From the NCBI GenBank assembly GCA_017450705.1, contig JAFSTC010000069.1, positions 1 through 44,737 on the forward strand: a stretch of 44,737 nt of DNA. Direction: 5' to 3'. The notes below the pieces were generated by a model. That model worked only from the letters and a program-made list of their open reading frames with translations. It searched no databases and was not told where the DNA came from. Below, in pieces: positions 1 through 7,926 of the stretch (its first letter is position 1; every line of letters begins with the position of its first letter). The DNA is from Lentisphaeria bacterium (GTDB lineage: Bacteria > Verrucomicrobiota > Lentisphaeria > Victivallales > Victivallaceae). The position numbers and the translations under genes are program-made.

Positions 1-3000
1 GCTTCCGGCGAAGCCCGCGTCGTGCTTGAGGACAACGTCGTCTCTTCCGTCGCCGTTGAGGTCGCCGACGGCGGTGATTTTCCATTCGTCGCCGAGGCTC
101 TGGAAGTAGTTCCAGCCGGTTGTGGGGCCGCTGGTGAAGAAACACCCCACCGCGCCGTTGACGTTGCGGAGAAGCAAGTCGCTCTGGCCGTCGCCGTTGA
201 AGTCGCCGAGGCCGAGGATCTGGGTGTTGCCGTCGAACTCGCCCACGGTTTCCCAGCCCGAGACGTTGCCCGCGTCGTTGGTGACCCATGCGCCGATGAC
301 GTTGCCGGTGCTTCTCACATAGACGTCATTGGTGGATTTTCCGGCAGTCGTGATGCCGGTGCCGAAGATCTCCCAGCCCTTGTTGCGCTGGCTCAAGTTG
401 CCCCACGCGGCGGTCTGATCGTTCTGGATGAGCCAGGCGCCCGTGGCGCCCTCCGCACCGTGGCCCGGCTGGGAGATGGACATGATGACGTCCGCCCGCC
501 CGTCGCCGTTGAGGTCGCCGGGGAGAGGCGAGACGGCGGGAGGCACCGGACTGCCGCTGGTCACGGTGAGGACGAGCAGAGCGTCGGTGAGGTCCAAGGT
601 GTAATCCTGACCGGCCAGCGTGACCGTGTCGCCGACGGCGAGGCTGGCGCAAACGCCCGAGGCCGCGCAGATGGTGACCGTTTTGTCGAAGCCCGCCGCG
701 CCGTCCGCGAGTTTGTAAGTCCCGTCGGCCTGATTTTCGGCGGCGGTGACGGTGAAATCGGGTCCCCCGTCCCACCGGTCATACTGAATGAGCGAGAGAT
801 CGTTGACCCGTGCCGGGGCTTCGGGAGCAACTTCGGAGATATCGAAGTCGATGATGCTGCCCGCATAGGCCAAAACGGTCGCGCCCGAAGCGATCTCCAA
901 GCGGCCCGTGACTTTTCCGCTGCCGGAGACATACAGCCTGCCGCCGGAATCGACGGTGGTGCTGTTTGCCGTGCCGCTGCGGTATATCCACATCTCGCCG
1001 CCGGAATTGACAGCGGTGCTGTTGGCTGTCCCCCCATAGGGGACGCTCAAGAAGCCGCCGTGACTGACGGTAATTCTGTTTGCCGTGCCGCCGCTGGAAA
1101 CGTACATCCAGCCGCCGGAATTGACAGCGGTGCTGTTGGCTGTCCCGCCATCGGAGACGCACAAGAGGCCGCCGTAATTGACGGCAGTTCTGTTTGCCGT
1201 GCCGGGGCCGGAAACGTACATCCAGCCGCCGTAATTGACGGTGGTGCCGTTGGCGGTGCCGCCGCTGGAAACGTACATCCAGCCGCCGGAGATGGAGGTA
1301 CGGTCAGCTGTGCCGGAACTTTCGACATACAGACAGCCGTTGGAATTGACGTTGGTGCTGTCGGCTGTGCCGCCTGAGAAAACGATGACGGAGTTGCCGC
1401 TTGTCACCGCAAGATCGGAGACGGAATCGCATTTCGAGATCAGGCCGCGGTAAAAATTTCCGTAATAGATGTCGGCGTCACGCTCCAGGCAGGTAATTTC
1501 AGCTCCATCCTCCGAAGTGATCTCCCCCTGCCAGGGATTGAACACGATGCTTGCCGTGCCGCCGCTGTAGACATACATGCTGCCGCCGTAGTTGACTGTG
1601 GCTCTGTCGGTCGTGCCGCCGCTGGAAACGTACATATAGCCGCCGGAATTGACGGTGGTGCCGTTGGCGGTACCGCCGCTTTCGACCGCCAAAGCGCCGG
1701 AATTGACGGTATATTCGGAAATCGTCGCATTTTTCATTTCGAATGCGGAACCGGCAGACGTTCCCTGAATGTAAGTATCAGGTGCAACCACAAGATCCAA
1801 ATATGTTCCACTTGAGGCAATGATATCCGTCGCCGTGCCGCCGCCGGAGACATACATACAGCCGCCGGAATTGACGGTGGTTTCGTTTGCCGTTCCGCCT
1901 GAGAAAACGATGACGGAGTTGCCGCTTGTCACCGCAAGATCGGAGACGGAATCGCATTTCGAGATCAGGCCGCCGCCGCCGTAATAGACATTGACGTCGC
2001 GCTCCATGTAGGTGACATTTTCCCTCAACTGGGCGATAGCTTGCCCTCCCCAGGGATTGAATGCGATGCTTGCCGTGCCGCCGCTGGAGACAAATATGCT
2101 GCCGCCGTAGTTGACGGTGGTTTCGCTTGCCGCGCCGCCGCTGGAGACGATCATATTGCCGCCGGAATTGACGGTGGTTTCGCTTGCTGTGCCGCCGCTG
2201 TAGACACCCATGCCGCCGTTGGAATTGATAGAGGTGGCGTTTGCCGTGCCGCCGCTGGCGACACCCATGTTGCCGGTGGAATTGATGGAGGTGGCGTTTG
2301 CCGTGCCGCCGCTGGCGACATACATATGGCCGCGGGAATTGACAGCGGTGCTGTCGGCCGTGCCGCCGCTGGAGACGATCATATTGCCGCCGGAATTGAC
2401 AGCGGTTCTGTCGGCCGTTCCGGAACTTTCGACATGCATGTAGCCGCCGGAATTGACGTTGGTTCCATTTGCTGTGCCGCCGCTTTCGACCGCCAGAACC
2501 CCGGAAGTGGCGTTATATCCGGAAATCGTCGCATTTTTCATTTCGAATGCGGAACCGGCAGACGTCCCCTGAATATAAGTACCGGGCGCGACCACAAGAT
2601 CCAAATATGCTCCACTTGAGGCAATGATATTCGTCACCGTGCCGCCGCAGGAGACAAATATGCTGCCGCCGGAATTGACGGTGGTTTCGTTTGCCGTTCC
2701 GCCGTGGGCAATCATACTGCCGCCGGAATTGATGGCGGTTTCGCCTGCCGTGCCGCCGTTTTCAATCCACATCCGGCCGCCGGAATTGACGGTGGTGCTG
2801 TTTGCCGTTCCACCGCGGGCAATCATATTGCCGCCGGAATAGACGGTGGTTTCGTTTGCCGTGCCGCCGCTGGAAACGTACATACTGCCGCCGGAATAGA
2901 CGGTGGTTTCGTTTGCCGTGCCGGAACTTTCGACATACAACTCGCCGTAGCGATCGACTGTGGTGGAGTTTGCGGTGCCGCTGTTCATCACATACATGAT

Positions 3001-4242
3001 GGAACCGGAAAGGACTTTCCACGTCATCGTTTCTGCGGAGGAGAGAAGGGTGTTGTTTGAACCGAAATAGACGCCGCTGTAACTGCTGACAAAGGTCACT
3101 GTCGCGCCGTTATAGACAGTCACGTTGCCAACACAGGGCGTCCACGCCACATTCAACGCCGTGCCGCCGCTGTAGACAGTCATGCCGCCGCCGAAATTGA
3201 CGGTGGTTTCGTTTGCCGTGCCGCCGCTGTAGACAAGCAGATAACCGTCGGAATTGACGATGGTGTTGACGGCGGTCGTCCCGGAGTGCACCGTGGCGAC
3301 GTTTCCATATCCATACAGGACCACCCCGCTGAAGGTGTTGGCGGCAAAACTGACATCTGCACCGTCGCAGACACCGACATACCCCCCGTTCTCCTCGATC
3401 GCCGTCACCGTGCCCCCGCTGGAAACGTACATCCGGCCGCCGTAATCGATGGTGGTGCTGTTGAGCGTACCGCTGGAGACAGTCATCCAGCCGCCGGAAT
3501 TGACGGAGGTGTTGTTTGCCGTGCCGCCGGAGACAGTCATCCAGCCGGAATCGATTGTTGTGCTGTTGGCCATGCCTCCGTCGGCGAGAGCCAGAGAGCC
3601 GCCGGAATTGACGATGATTTTGTTTGCCATTCCCCCGACATACATCGTGCCGCCGGAGTTGACAGTGGTATCGTTCGCCGTTCCTGTCAGACGCATATAG
3701 CCGCTGTAATTGAGGATGGTACTGTTGGCGGTGCCGAACACGTAAATACGGCCGTCTTCATGGTAAACACGTCCGTCGTAATCATGACGGCTGCCGCTGA
3801 CAGCAGTGCTGTTGGCGGTGCCGCCGCTGGAAATGTACATACATCCGTTGGCATGGACGGTGGTGTTGTCGGCGGTGCCGCCGCTGGAGACAAACACGCA
3901 ACCGTAATCGCGGACGGCGGTGTTGTCGGCGGTGCCGCCGCCGAGGACATACATGCTGCCCCAGTAATGGACGCCGGTGTTGCTCGCCGTGCCCCAGACA
4001 TACATGCTGCCCCAGTAATGGACGTCGGTGTTACTCGCCGTGCCCCCGCTGAAAACCTGCATCCCGCCGCTGCGGAGTCCTGTTCTGTTCGCCGTACCTC
4101 CGCTGGAGACCATCATCCAGCTGCCGGAGTTGACAGTGGTTTCGTTCGCTGTGCCGCCACTACGGACGTACATCCAATCTCCCAAATCACTCAACACGAC
4201 ACCGGTGGAGATTTCACCGCCGGAAACGTAATAGGTGGCCAT
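1..4242 (-). CDS. Giant AIDA-type repeat protein with FG-GAP (VCBS) repeats; 3' end outside window
   Basis: The frame is open from an ATG at 4242 to the window edge, giving 1414 codons and no stop. Codon phase was checked at 4242, 3270, 2181, 1020, 519 and 63 and is unbroken. Residues from about 20 to 1110 are degenerate repeats of 18-19 residues with the core GGTANxTTVNSGGxMYVSS, the pattern of AIDA-type passenger (beta-helix) repeats. A linker of about 130 residues follows. Then come FG-GAP/VCBS calcium-binding-type repeats with DLNGDGRAD near residue 1242, DFNGDGQSD near 1346 and DLNGDGRDD near 1394. The N terminus (MATYYVSGGEISTG) enters the repeats directly and has no signal peptide. That suggests type I secretion or a C-terminal signal, but the C terminus is not visible. 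An adhesin or other surface role is inferred from the repeat type. A GGGGA ribosome-binding site lies about 12 nt upstream. Confidence 0.85.
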   Translation of the reverse strand, partial: MATYYVSGGEISTGVVLSDLGDWMYVRSGGTANETTVNSGSWMMVSSGGTANRTGLRSGGMQVFSGGTASNTDVHYWGSMYVWGTASNTGVHYWGSMYVLGGGTADNTAVRDYGCVFVSSGGTADNTTVHANGCMYISSGGTANSTAVSGSRHDYDGRVYHEDGRIYVFGTANSTILNYSGYMRLTGTANDTTVNSGGTMYVGGMANKIIVNSGGSLALADGGMANSTTIDSGWMTVSGGTANNTSVNSGGWMTVSSGTLNSTTIDYGGRMYVSSGGTVTAIEENGGYVGVCDGADVSFAANTFSGVVLYGYGNVATVHSGTTAVNTIVNSDGYLLVYSGGTANETTVNFGGGMTVYSGGTALNVAWTPCVGNVTVYNGATVTFVSSYSGVYFGSNNTLLSSAETMTWKVLSGSIMYVMNSGTANSTTVDRYGELYVESSGTANETTVYSGGSMYVSSGGTANETTVYSGGNMIARGGTANSTTVNSGGRMWIENGGTAGETAINSGGSMIAHGGTANETTVNSGGSIFVSCGGTVTNIIASSGAYLDLVVAPGTYIQGTSAGSAFEMKNATISGYNATSGVLAVESGGTANGTNVNSGGYMHVESSGTADRTAVNSGGNMIVSSGGTADSTAVNSRGHMYVASGGTANATSINSTGNMGVASGGTANATSINSNGGMGVYSGGTASETTVNSGGNMIVSSGGAASETTVNYGGSIFVSSGGTASIAFNPWGGQAIAQLRENVTYMERDVNVYYGGGGLISKCDSVSDLAVTSGNSVIVFSGGTANETTVNSGGCMYVSGGGTATDIIASSGTYLDLVVAPDTYIQGTSAGSAFEMKNATISEYTVNSGALAVESGGTANGTTVNSGGYMYVSSGGTTDRATVNYGGSMYVYSGGTASIVFNPWQGEITSEDGAEITCLERDADIYYGNFYRGLISKCDSVSDLAVTSGNSVIVFSGGTADSTNVNSNGCLYVESSGTADRTSISGGWMYVSSGGTANGTTVNYGGWMYVSGPGTANRTAVNYGGLLCVSDGGTANSTAVNSGGWMYVSSGGTANRITVSHGGFLSVPYGGTANSTAVNSGGEMWIYRSGTANSTTVDSGGRLYVSGSGKVTGRLEIASGATVLAYAGSIIDFDISEVAPEAPARVNDLSLIQYDRWDGGPDFTVTAAENQADGTYKLADGAAGFDKTVTICAASGVCASLAVGDTVTLAGQDYTLDLTDALLVLTVTSGSPVPPAVSPLPGDLNGDGRADVIMSISQPGHGAEGATGAWLIQNDQTAAWGNLSQRNKGWEIFGTGITTAGKSTNDVYVRSTGNVIGAWVTNDAGNVSGWETVGEFDGNTQILGLGDFNGDGQSDLLLRNVNGAVGCFFTSGPTTGWNYFQSLGDEWKITAVGDLNGDGRDDVVLKHDAGFAGS
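1371..1972 (-). repeat. Identical 77-bp segments inside the repeat gene
   Basis: Positions 1371-1447 and 1896-1972 are identical over 77 bp. They encode the same non-AIDA insert, which includes LISKCDSVSDLAVTSGNSV. The copies are 525 bp apart and in the same frame. Such identity among otherwise diverged repeats points to recent duplication or gene conversion within the gene. Confidence 0.85.
1716..2642 (-). repeat. Second duplicated module inside the repeat gene
   Basis: Positions 1716-1838 and 2520-2642 match closely with an offset of 804 bp. Both encode a module read as YLDLVVAPxTYIQGTSAG followed by SAFEMKNATIS. Only scattered substitutions separate the copies. With the 77-bp repeat this shows that the passenger grew by block duplication as well as by the short AIDA unit. 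Confidence 0.75.
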
Positions 4243-4291
4243 TTTTCACGGTCCCCCGAGTTTTTCTTTGTCTGATATTTTTACGGCAAAT

Positions 4292-4320
4292 AATGTATCG
4301 CCGGTTTGTCGCAAATGCAA
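4292..4320 (-). promoter_or_regulatory. Sigma70-like promoter of the giant repeat protein
   Basis: On the minus strand the -35 TTGCAT (4315-4320) and the -10 TACATT (4292-4297) are separated by exactly 17 bp. The -10 lies about 50 bp upstream of the ATG at 4242. The match is by eye against the sigma70 consensus. Confidence 0.6.
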
Positions 4321-4337
4321 GAAGGAAAAGAAAAAAA

Positions 4338-4365
4338 GAGATGAGAGATGAGAGATGAGAGATGA
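4338..4365. repeat. Heptanucleotide tandem repeat (GAGATGA)x4 upstream of a promoter
   Basis: Four perfect direct copies of GAGATGA (4338-4344, 4345-4351, 4352-4358, 4359-4365) are followed by a partial copy and flanked by a run of seven A residues. The array starts 17 bp upstream of the -35 box of the repeat-protein promoter. In that position a copy-number change could alter promoter strength. Confidence 0.9.
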
Positions 4366-4580
4366 GATGGCAGGAGACGGGCCGAGGGGGAAATTACCGC
4401 GGCCCGCGGGCAAAGAAGCCGCCGATGAGATCGCAGTCGGACAGTTGCGCGGCGAATAAAACCGCAGCGGTTTCATTGTCACCATACGGGGTACGACCGA
4501 GTAACAGAGAAGATAGGGGGTGAAGGGGGAAAGAAAACAGCGGAGGTACGACGCGATTGTCTGTCCCCTTCCGGCAAACC

Positions 4581-4644
4581 GTTGCAAAATATGTGCGCGG
4601 TCTTTCCGTAGAAAAACGGGAAGACCGCGCATTTATTTTGCAAC
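4581..4644. other. Large nested hairpin in intergenic region
   Basis: Arms 4581-4604 and 4621-4644 are inverted repeats matching at 22 of 24 positions, beginning with GTTGCAAAAT. The loop contains a second small stem, CCGT (4606-4609) with ACGG (4616-4619). There is no T-tract on either side, so it is not a textbook intrinsic terminator, although it lies downstream of the permease gene and could protect that mRNA end. Confidence 0.8.
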
Positions 4645-4678
4645 ACGCATTTCCAGCCCGAAGCCCGCGAGCCTCCGG

Positions 4679-4782
4679 GCGGGTAGCACCCGCTGGCGTA
4701 TAACGGCGCGTTGCCCTTACGGGGACGCGCCGGACAGAAAACGAATCTATCCCCTCCTGCGGCTCCCCGAAGGGCAAGCCGC
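4679..4782. other. Cluster of three further hairpins (REP/BIME-like)
   Basis: Three stems follow one another: GCGGGT/ACCCGC at 4679-4693, CGGCGCGT/ACGCGCCG at 4704-4732 with an inner CCC/GGG pairing, and GCGGCT/AGCCGC at 4759-4782 with an inner CCC/GGG pairing. With the large hairpin at 4581 they form a four-hairpin array. The GGCGGGTAGC core of the first stem recurs at 44722-44731, at the other end of the window. Confidence 0.6.
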
Positions 4783-4850
4783 AATTATACCGGAGCCGAC
4801 GTTCGGCCGGCGACAGCGCCCCCGCATGACTCCCACGGGCTTCGATTGCC

Positions 4851-7091
4851 TCAGGAGTCGATGTCGGTGTCGCCGGCGGAGGCGACGAGGAAGGTGGTGG
4901 GCATATCGGCGAGCTGACGGTCGATGCGGTCGTGGAAGGACTGGAAGTCGGGGGGCTGTGGGGGGATGAAGCCGAGGAAGATGACGGAGGCGTCGGCGGA
5001 ATATTTTTTGAAAGCGGCGTCGAAGTCGTCTTCGTCGGTCACGACGACCATGGTGGTTTCGATGCGGGAGTTTTCGGCGAGGGCGAGTAGTTCGCGTTCG
5101 GCCTCTTTTTTCTGGTCGGAGGCGGCCATGCGGATGAGGCGGATCGGGGTCTTGTGCCAGAAGCGGTTGCAGGTGAGGAGGTGGGCCAAAATGAGCATGA
5201 GCGAACCGTTTTTGCGTCCGCGCCACCAGATGTCGATGGGGCCGCTGCGGGGGTCTTCTTCCTCTTCGCGGGAGGGGTTGATGAGCAGCAGGGAGTTCAT
5301 TCTCAGCCGTTTGATGGTGAGCAGATTGGTGAAGAAGGCGTCGATGCGGTCCTGATTGACGGGCCATCCGGAGAGGACGATGTTGGGGGCGAGGGGGCCG
5401 AAGGAGTGGGCCTGGAGGAAGATGTTGAGGGCCTTGTCGAACTCGCTTTCGTCGGCGGTGGCGATGACCTGGGGGAAGAGGACGACGCCGGTCTCTTCGG
5501 ACATCCGGCGCATATCCTGAAACGTGCGGCGGCGTCTCTGTTCGGCGGTGCCGTTATCCTGGGGAACGACCATGATCCTGACGACGGAGAGGATGCCGCG
5601 TTCGTTGTTGAGCCATGAACCGTAGCGGATCAGGGCCCTGTGTTTTTTTTCGGCTCCGGCCAGAATGAGGATCTGGGGACGCCAGTTTTTGGCGTCGACG
5701 GGGAGGGAGTCGAGACGGATGAGGTCGCGGCGAATATGCTCGAAATAGTAGCCTCTCCGGGCGTCGCCGAAGGTGCTGGCCAGGGTCCGGCGGCGGACGA
5801 AGAGGAAGATCGCCGCCACGACGGCGAAGGCGGCGATGAAGCACAGCGCGTTGATGAAGAGCGCGGCGGCGAAACAGGCGACGGCGCCGTAACAGCCGAT
5901 GGTCCAGTGGAAGAGATGGAACTGGGGCCGGAAGGAGGGATTGGCGGCGAAGTCCTCCACGGCGGCGGAGATGTTGATGATGGCGTAGGTGCAGAGGGTG
6001 AACATGGTCACGAGCTCGGCCACGGCGTTGAGGGTGTTGCCGGGGCTTTGGGTCCCCCACCAGATGGCGGCAAGGGAGATGAGCAGCGTGAGGAGCATGG
6101 CGATGACGGGATCGTTGCTGCGTCCGCGGCCCTTGGAGAACACATTGAGGGGCGTGAGGATCCCGTCGGCGGCGAAGGCCTGAAGGATCCGCGGAGCGCC
6201 GATGAGGGTCCCGAGGGCGCTGGAGAGGGTGGCCGCCGCCATGCCCGCGAAGATCAGGAATCCTGTGTGGAAGGGGGCGCTTTTGACGAGGACGCCGTAG
6301 GCGTTTTCGATGAGCAGCTCCCGATTCCACGAGGCGCCGAAGAGCAATATCTCCGTCGTGTAGATGACGAATCCGGCGGCGATGGCCCAGAGGGTCCCTT
6401 TGGGGATGGACTTGCGGGCGTCCTCCAGGTCGCCGGACAGGTTGACGCCGGCGAGGAATCCCGTCACGGCGGGGAAGAAAACGGCGAAGCTGGCCGCGAA
6501 GACGAGGATGTCCAGCCTCTTCCCGGGAACGGCGCGGAGATTTGCGTAGAACTGATCCGCCGTCGGTCCGGCGGAAACGGCGGCGAGGACGATGACGATG
6601 ATGGAGATCCCCAGGATCGCGAAGATCCCGTACTGGGCGCGGATGGCCCAGTCGGCACCGATCATGGCGATGCCGAACAGGATGAGGAGGGGGATGGTGC
6701 TGACCCAGAACTGATAGGGCGCAAGCGAGGGGAAGATCGTCACCACGGCTTCGGTGAAACCGATGACGTAGAAGGGAACGGCCAGGGATTGGGAAACGTA
6801 ATAGGTGAGCCCGATGGAACTGCCGAACCCCGGTCCGAGGGAGCGGGAGATGAGGAAGTACGGCCCGCCGCTGAGCACCGGGGTGTTGGTGGAGATGGAA
6901 CAGATGGAGAGCCCCGTCGCGACGGCGATGCTCTCCGCGAAGAGGAGGATCCCCAGCGCGCCGAGGACGCCCATGTCGCCCACGATGGTCCCCAGACGCA
7001 TGAACATGACCACGCCGAGGATGGTGAGGATCGACGGCAGAAAGACGCCGCTGAAGGTGTTGAACTGATATCCTTTTTTCGTCTGAGACAC
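4851..7091 (-). CDS. SLC12/cation-chloride-cotransporter-like APC permease
   Basis: The protein has 746 residues and begins with a GTG at 7091, preceded by GGAGGG at a spacing of 8 nt. The first 430 or so residues are strongly hydrophobic, with about 12 membrane segments of the amino acid-polyamine-cation fold. The segments GVFLPSILTILGVVMFMRLG and LSGGPYFLISRSLGPGFGSS match the start of SLC12 (Na-K-Cl cotransporter) family members. The last 300 residues are soluble, as in that family, and probably form a cytoplasmic regulatory domain. The likely role is ion-coupled chloride or amino-acid transport across the inner membrane; the substrate cannot be read from the sequence. It lies 43 bp downstream of a flavodoxin-like gene on the same strand and may be cotranscribed with it. 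Confidence 0.85.
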   Translation of the reverse strand: MSQTKKGYQFNTFSGVFLPSILTILGVVMFMRLGTIVGDMGVLGALGILLFAESIAVATGLSICSISTNTPVLSGGPYFLISRSLGPGFGSSIGLTYYVSQSLAVPFYVIGFTEAVVTIFPSLAPYQFWVSTIPLLILFGIAMIGADWAIRAQYGIFAILGISIIVIVLAAVSAGPTADQFYANLRAVPGKRLDILVFAASFAVFFPAVTGFLAGVNLSGDLEDARKSIPKGTLWAIAAGFVIYTTEILLFGASWNRELLIENAYGVLVKSAPFHTGFLIFAGMAAATLSSALGTLIGAPRILQAFAADGILTPLNVFSKGRGRSNDPVIAMLLTLLISLAAIWWGTQSPGNTLNAVAELVTMFTLCTYAIINISAAVEDFAANPSFRPQFHLFHWTIGCYGAVACFAAALFINALCFIAAFAVVAAIFLFVRRRTLASTFGDARRGYYFEHIRRDLIRLDSLPVDAKNWRPQILILAGAEKKHRALIRYGSWLNNERGILSVVRIMVVPQDNGTAEQRRRRTFQDMRRMSEETGVVLFPQVIATADESEFDKALNIFLQAHSFGPLAPNIVLSGWPVNQDRIDAFFTNLLTIKRLRMNSLLLINPSREEEEDPRSGPIDIWWRGRKNGSLMLILAHLLTCNRFWHKTPIRLIRMAASDQKKEAERELLALAENSRIETTMVVVTDEDDFDAAFKKYSADASVIFLGFIPPQPPDFQSFHDRIDRQLADMPTTFLVASAGDTDIDS

Positions 7092-7134
7092 TTTTTGTTC
7101 CCTCCTGCCGGGGGTTTTCGCGGACGGTCGGCCG

Positions 7135-7758
7135 TCAGCGGATGAAGTTCATGGGCTGCCAGGGCTCCTGTTCGGGGCGGGGCGCCGCGCCGCTGCCGCG
7201 CAGGTTTTTGACGGCCCAGGCCATGTTGCGGGCCAAAGTCCGCATGGTCTGCATGCCTTCGGTGTCCTGAGCGGCTTCGCCCTCGTCGCGGCCGAAGACC
7301 ACGTTCCAGTACTGGGAGCCGACGATAAGATTGCTGAGCATTTCGAAAGGCATGTTCATGCACTGGAAGGCGGCGGTGGAGCCGCCCCGGCGGCAGACCG
7401 CGACGGAGGCCGCGGGTTTTCCCTTGATGTGGGCGCCGGCCGAGAAGCACACCCGCTGCCACACGGCGAGAAGCTGGCCCGCCGGCTGGCCGTAGTAGGT
7501 GGGCGAACCGAGGACGATGGCGTCCGCGGAGGGCAGTTTTTCGACGATGCGGTTGGCGGCATCGTCGTCGAAAACGCAGCGGCCCAGTTTCTTTTCGACG
7601 CAGGCGTAACAGGCGGCGCATCCGCGCACGGGCTTGCGGCCGATCCAGAAAGTTTCCGTTTCCAGACCCTCTTGTGCAAGGGTGTCGGCGATCTCTTTCA
7701 GGGCCCGGGCGGTGTTGCCGTTCTGCCGGGGACTTCCGTTGATAAGCAGGACTTTCAT
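7135..7758 (-). CDS. NAD(P)H-dependent FMN reductase / iron-sulfur flavoprotein family (flavodoxin-like fold)
   Basis: This 207-residue protein begins at an ATG with GAGG 7 nt upstream. The N terminus MKVLLINGSPRQNGNT is the FMN-phosphate loop of the flavodoxin-like reductase family. The segment GCAACYACVEKKLGRC contains a close-spaced Cys cluster like that of iron-sulfur flavoproteins. GSPTYYGQPAG is the second flavin-binding segment. It should be a cytoplasmic FMN-dependent oxidoreductase, perhaps for quinones or as an electron carrier. It lies upstream of the permease gene on the same strand and is divergent from a flavin-reductase-like gene, so the two flavoproteins may share control through the palindrome at 7780-7800. 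The exact substrate is unknown. Confidence 0.85.
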   Translation of the reverse strand: MKVLLINGSPRQNGNTARALKEIADTLAQEGLETETFWIGRKPVRGCAACYACVEKKLGRCVFDDDAANRIVEKLPSADAIVLGSPTYYGQPAGQLLAVWQRVCFSAGAHIKGKPAASVAVCRRGGSTAAFQCMNMPFEMLSNLIVGSQYWNVVFGRDEGEAAQDTEGMQTMRTLARNMAWAVKNLRGSGAAPRPEQEPWQPMNFIR

Positions 7759-7779
7759 AGAAAAACCTCGTTGTTTTTT

Positions 7780-7800
7780 GCCTTTCTATAATAGAAAGGC
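7780..7800. promoter_or_regulatory. Perfect 21-bp palindrome, candidate operator
   Basis: Arms GCCTTTCTAT (7780-7789) and ATAGAAAGGC (7791-7800) are perfect inverted repeats around one central A. The site covers the TATTAT element that would act as the -10 of the flavodoxin-like gene on the minus strand, with TTGACT at 7813-7818 as -35 and a 19-bp spacer. It lies between divergent genes and cannot be a terminator for either. A repressor site is the simplest reading. Confidence 0.6.
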
Positions 7801-7851
7801 CGGACCGCCGAAAGTCAAGTTTTCCCGTGAAAAAAAGTGGAAAAATCGGAT

Positions 7852-7880
7852 TTGAATTTTTTCCGGACCGGTGCTACGGT
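7852..7880 (+). promoter_or_regulatory. Promoter of the flavin-reductase-like gene
   Basis: A -35 TTGAAT (7852-7857) and a -10 TACGGT (7875-7880) are separated by 17 bp, about 47 bp before the ATG at 7927. The -10 is a moderate match. Confidence 0.45.
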
Positions 7881-7926
7881 ATGGAGCGGCCCGGAACTTC
7901 CGAAAAGGACCGCGGGAGATAGAAAA

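Larger units (their letters stand above)
4243..4850. other. 608-bp intergenic region between permease and repeat-protein genes
   Basis: This is the only stretch over 300 bases without a credible gene. It holds the minus-strand promoter of the repeat protein, four copies of a 7-bp repeat, and four consecutive hairpins between 4581 and 4782. Short frames here on the minus strand (about 100-127 codons) have no recognisable domain and run through the hairpins, so they were not called. No tRNA or rRNA signature was seen. Confidence 0.8.

Noticed and set aside
22-1377. Long open frame on the plus strand across the repeat gene
   Set aside because: It is the complement of the in-frame AIDA repeats, rich in Ala, Gly and Val with no domain; the minus frame gives the coherent repeat protein.
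1-4242. CRISPR-like regular repeats
   Set aside because: The repeats are 54-57 bp, degenerate, keep a single reading frame and encode AIDA repeats; there are no unique spacers or cas genes.
4394-4784. Two overlapping frames of about 100-127 codons on the minus strand in the intergenic region
   Set aside because: They run through strong hairpins, have no recognisable domain and the two frames compete; more likely repeat-derived than coding.
5640-7145. Open frame of 501 codons on the plus strand opposite the permease
   Set aside because: Highly charged Glu/Asp/Gly product is the complement of hydrophobic membrane segments.
7837-7926. N-terminal extension of the flavin-reductase-like protein
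   Set aside because: It overlaps the promoter-like boxes, and the ATG at 7927 has a good ribosome-binding site and the family start.
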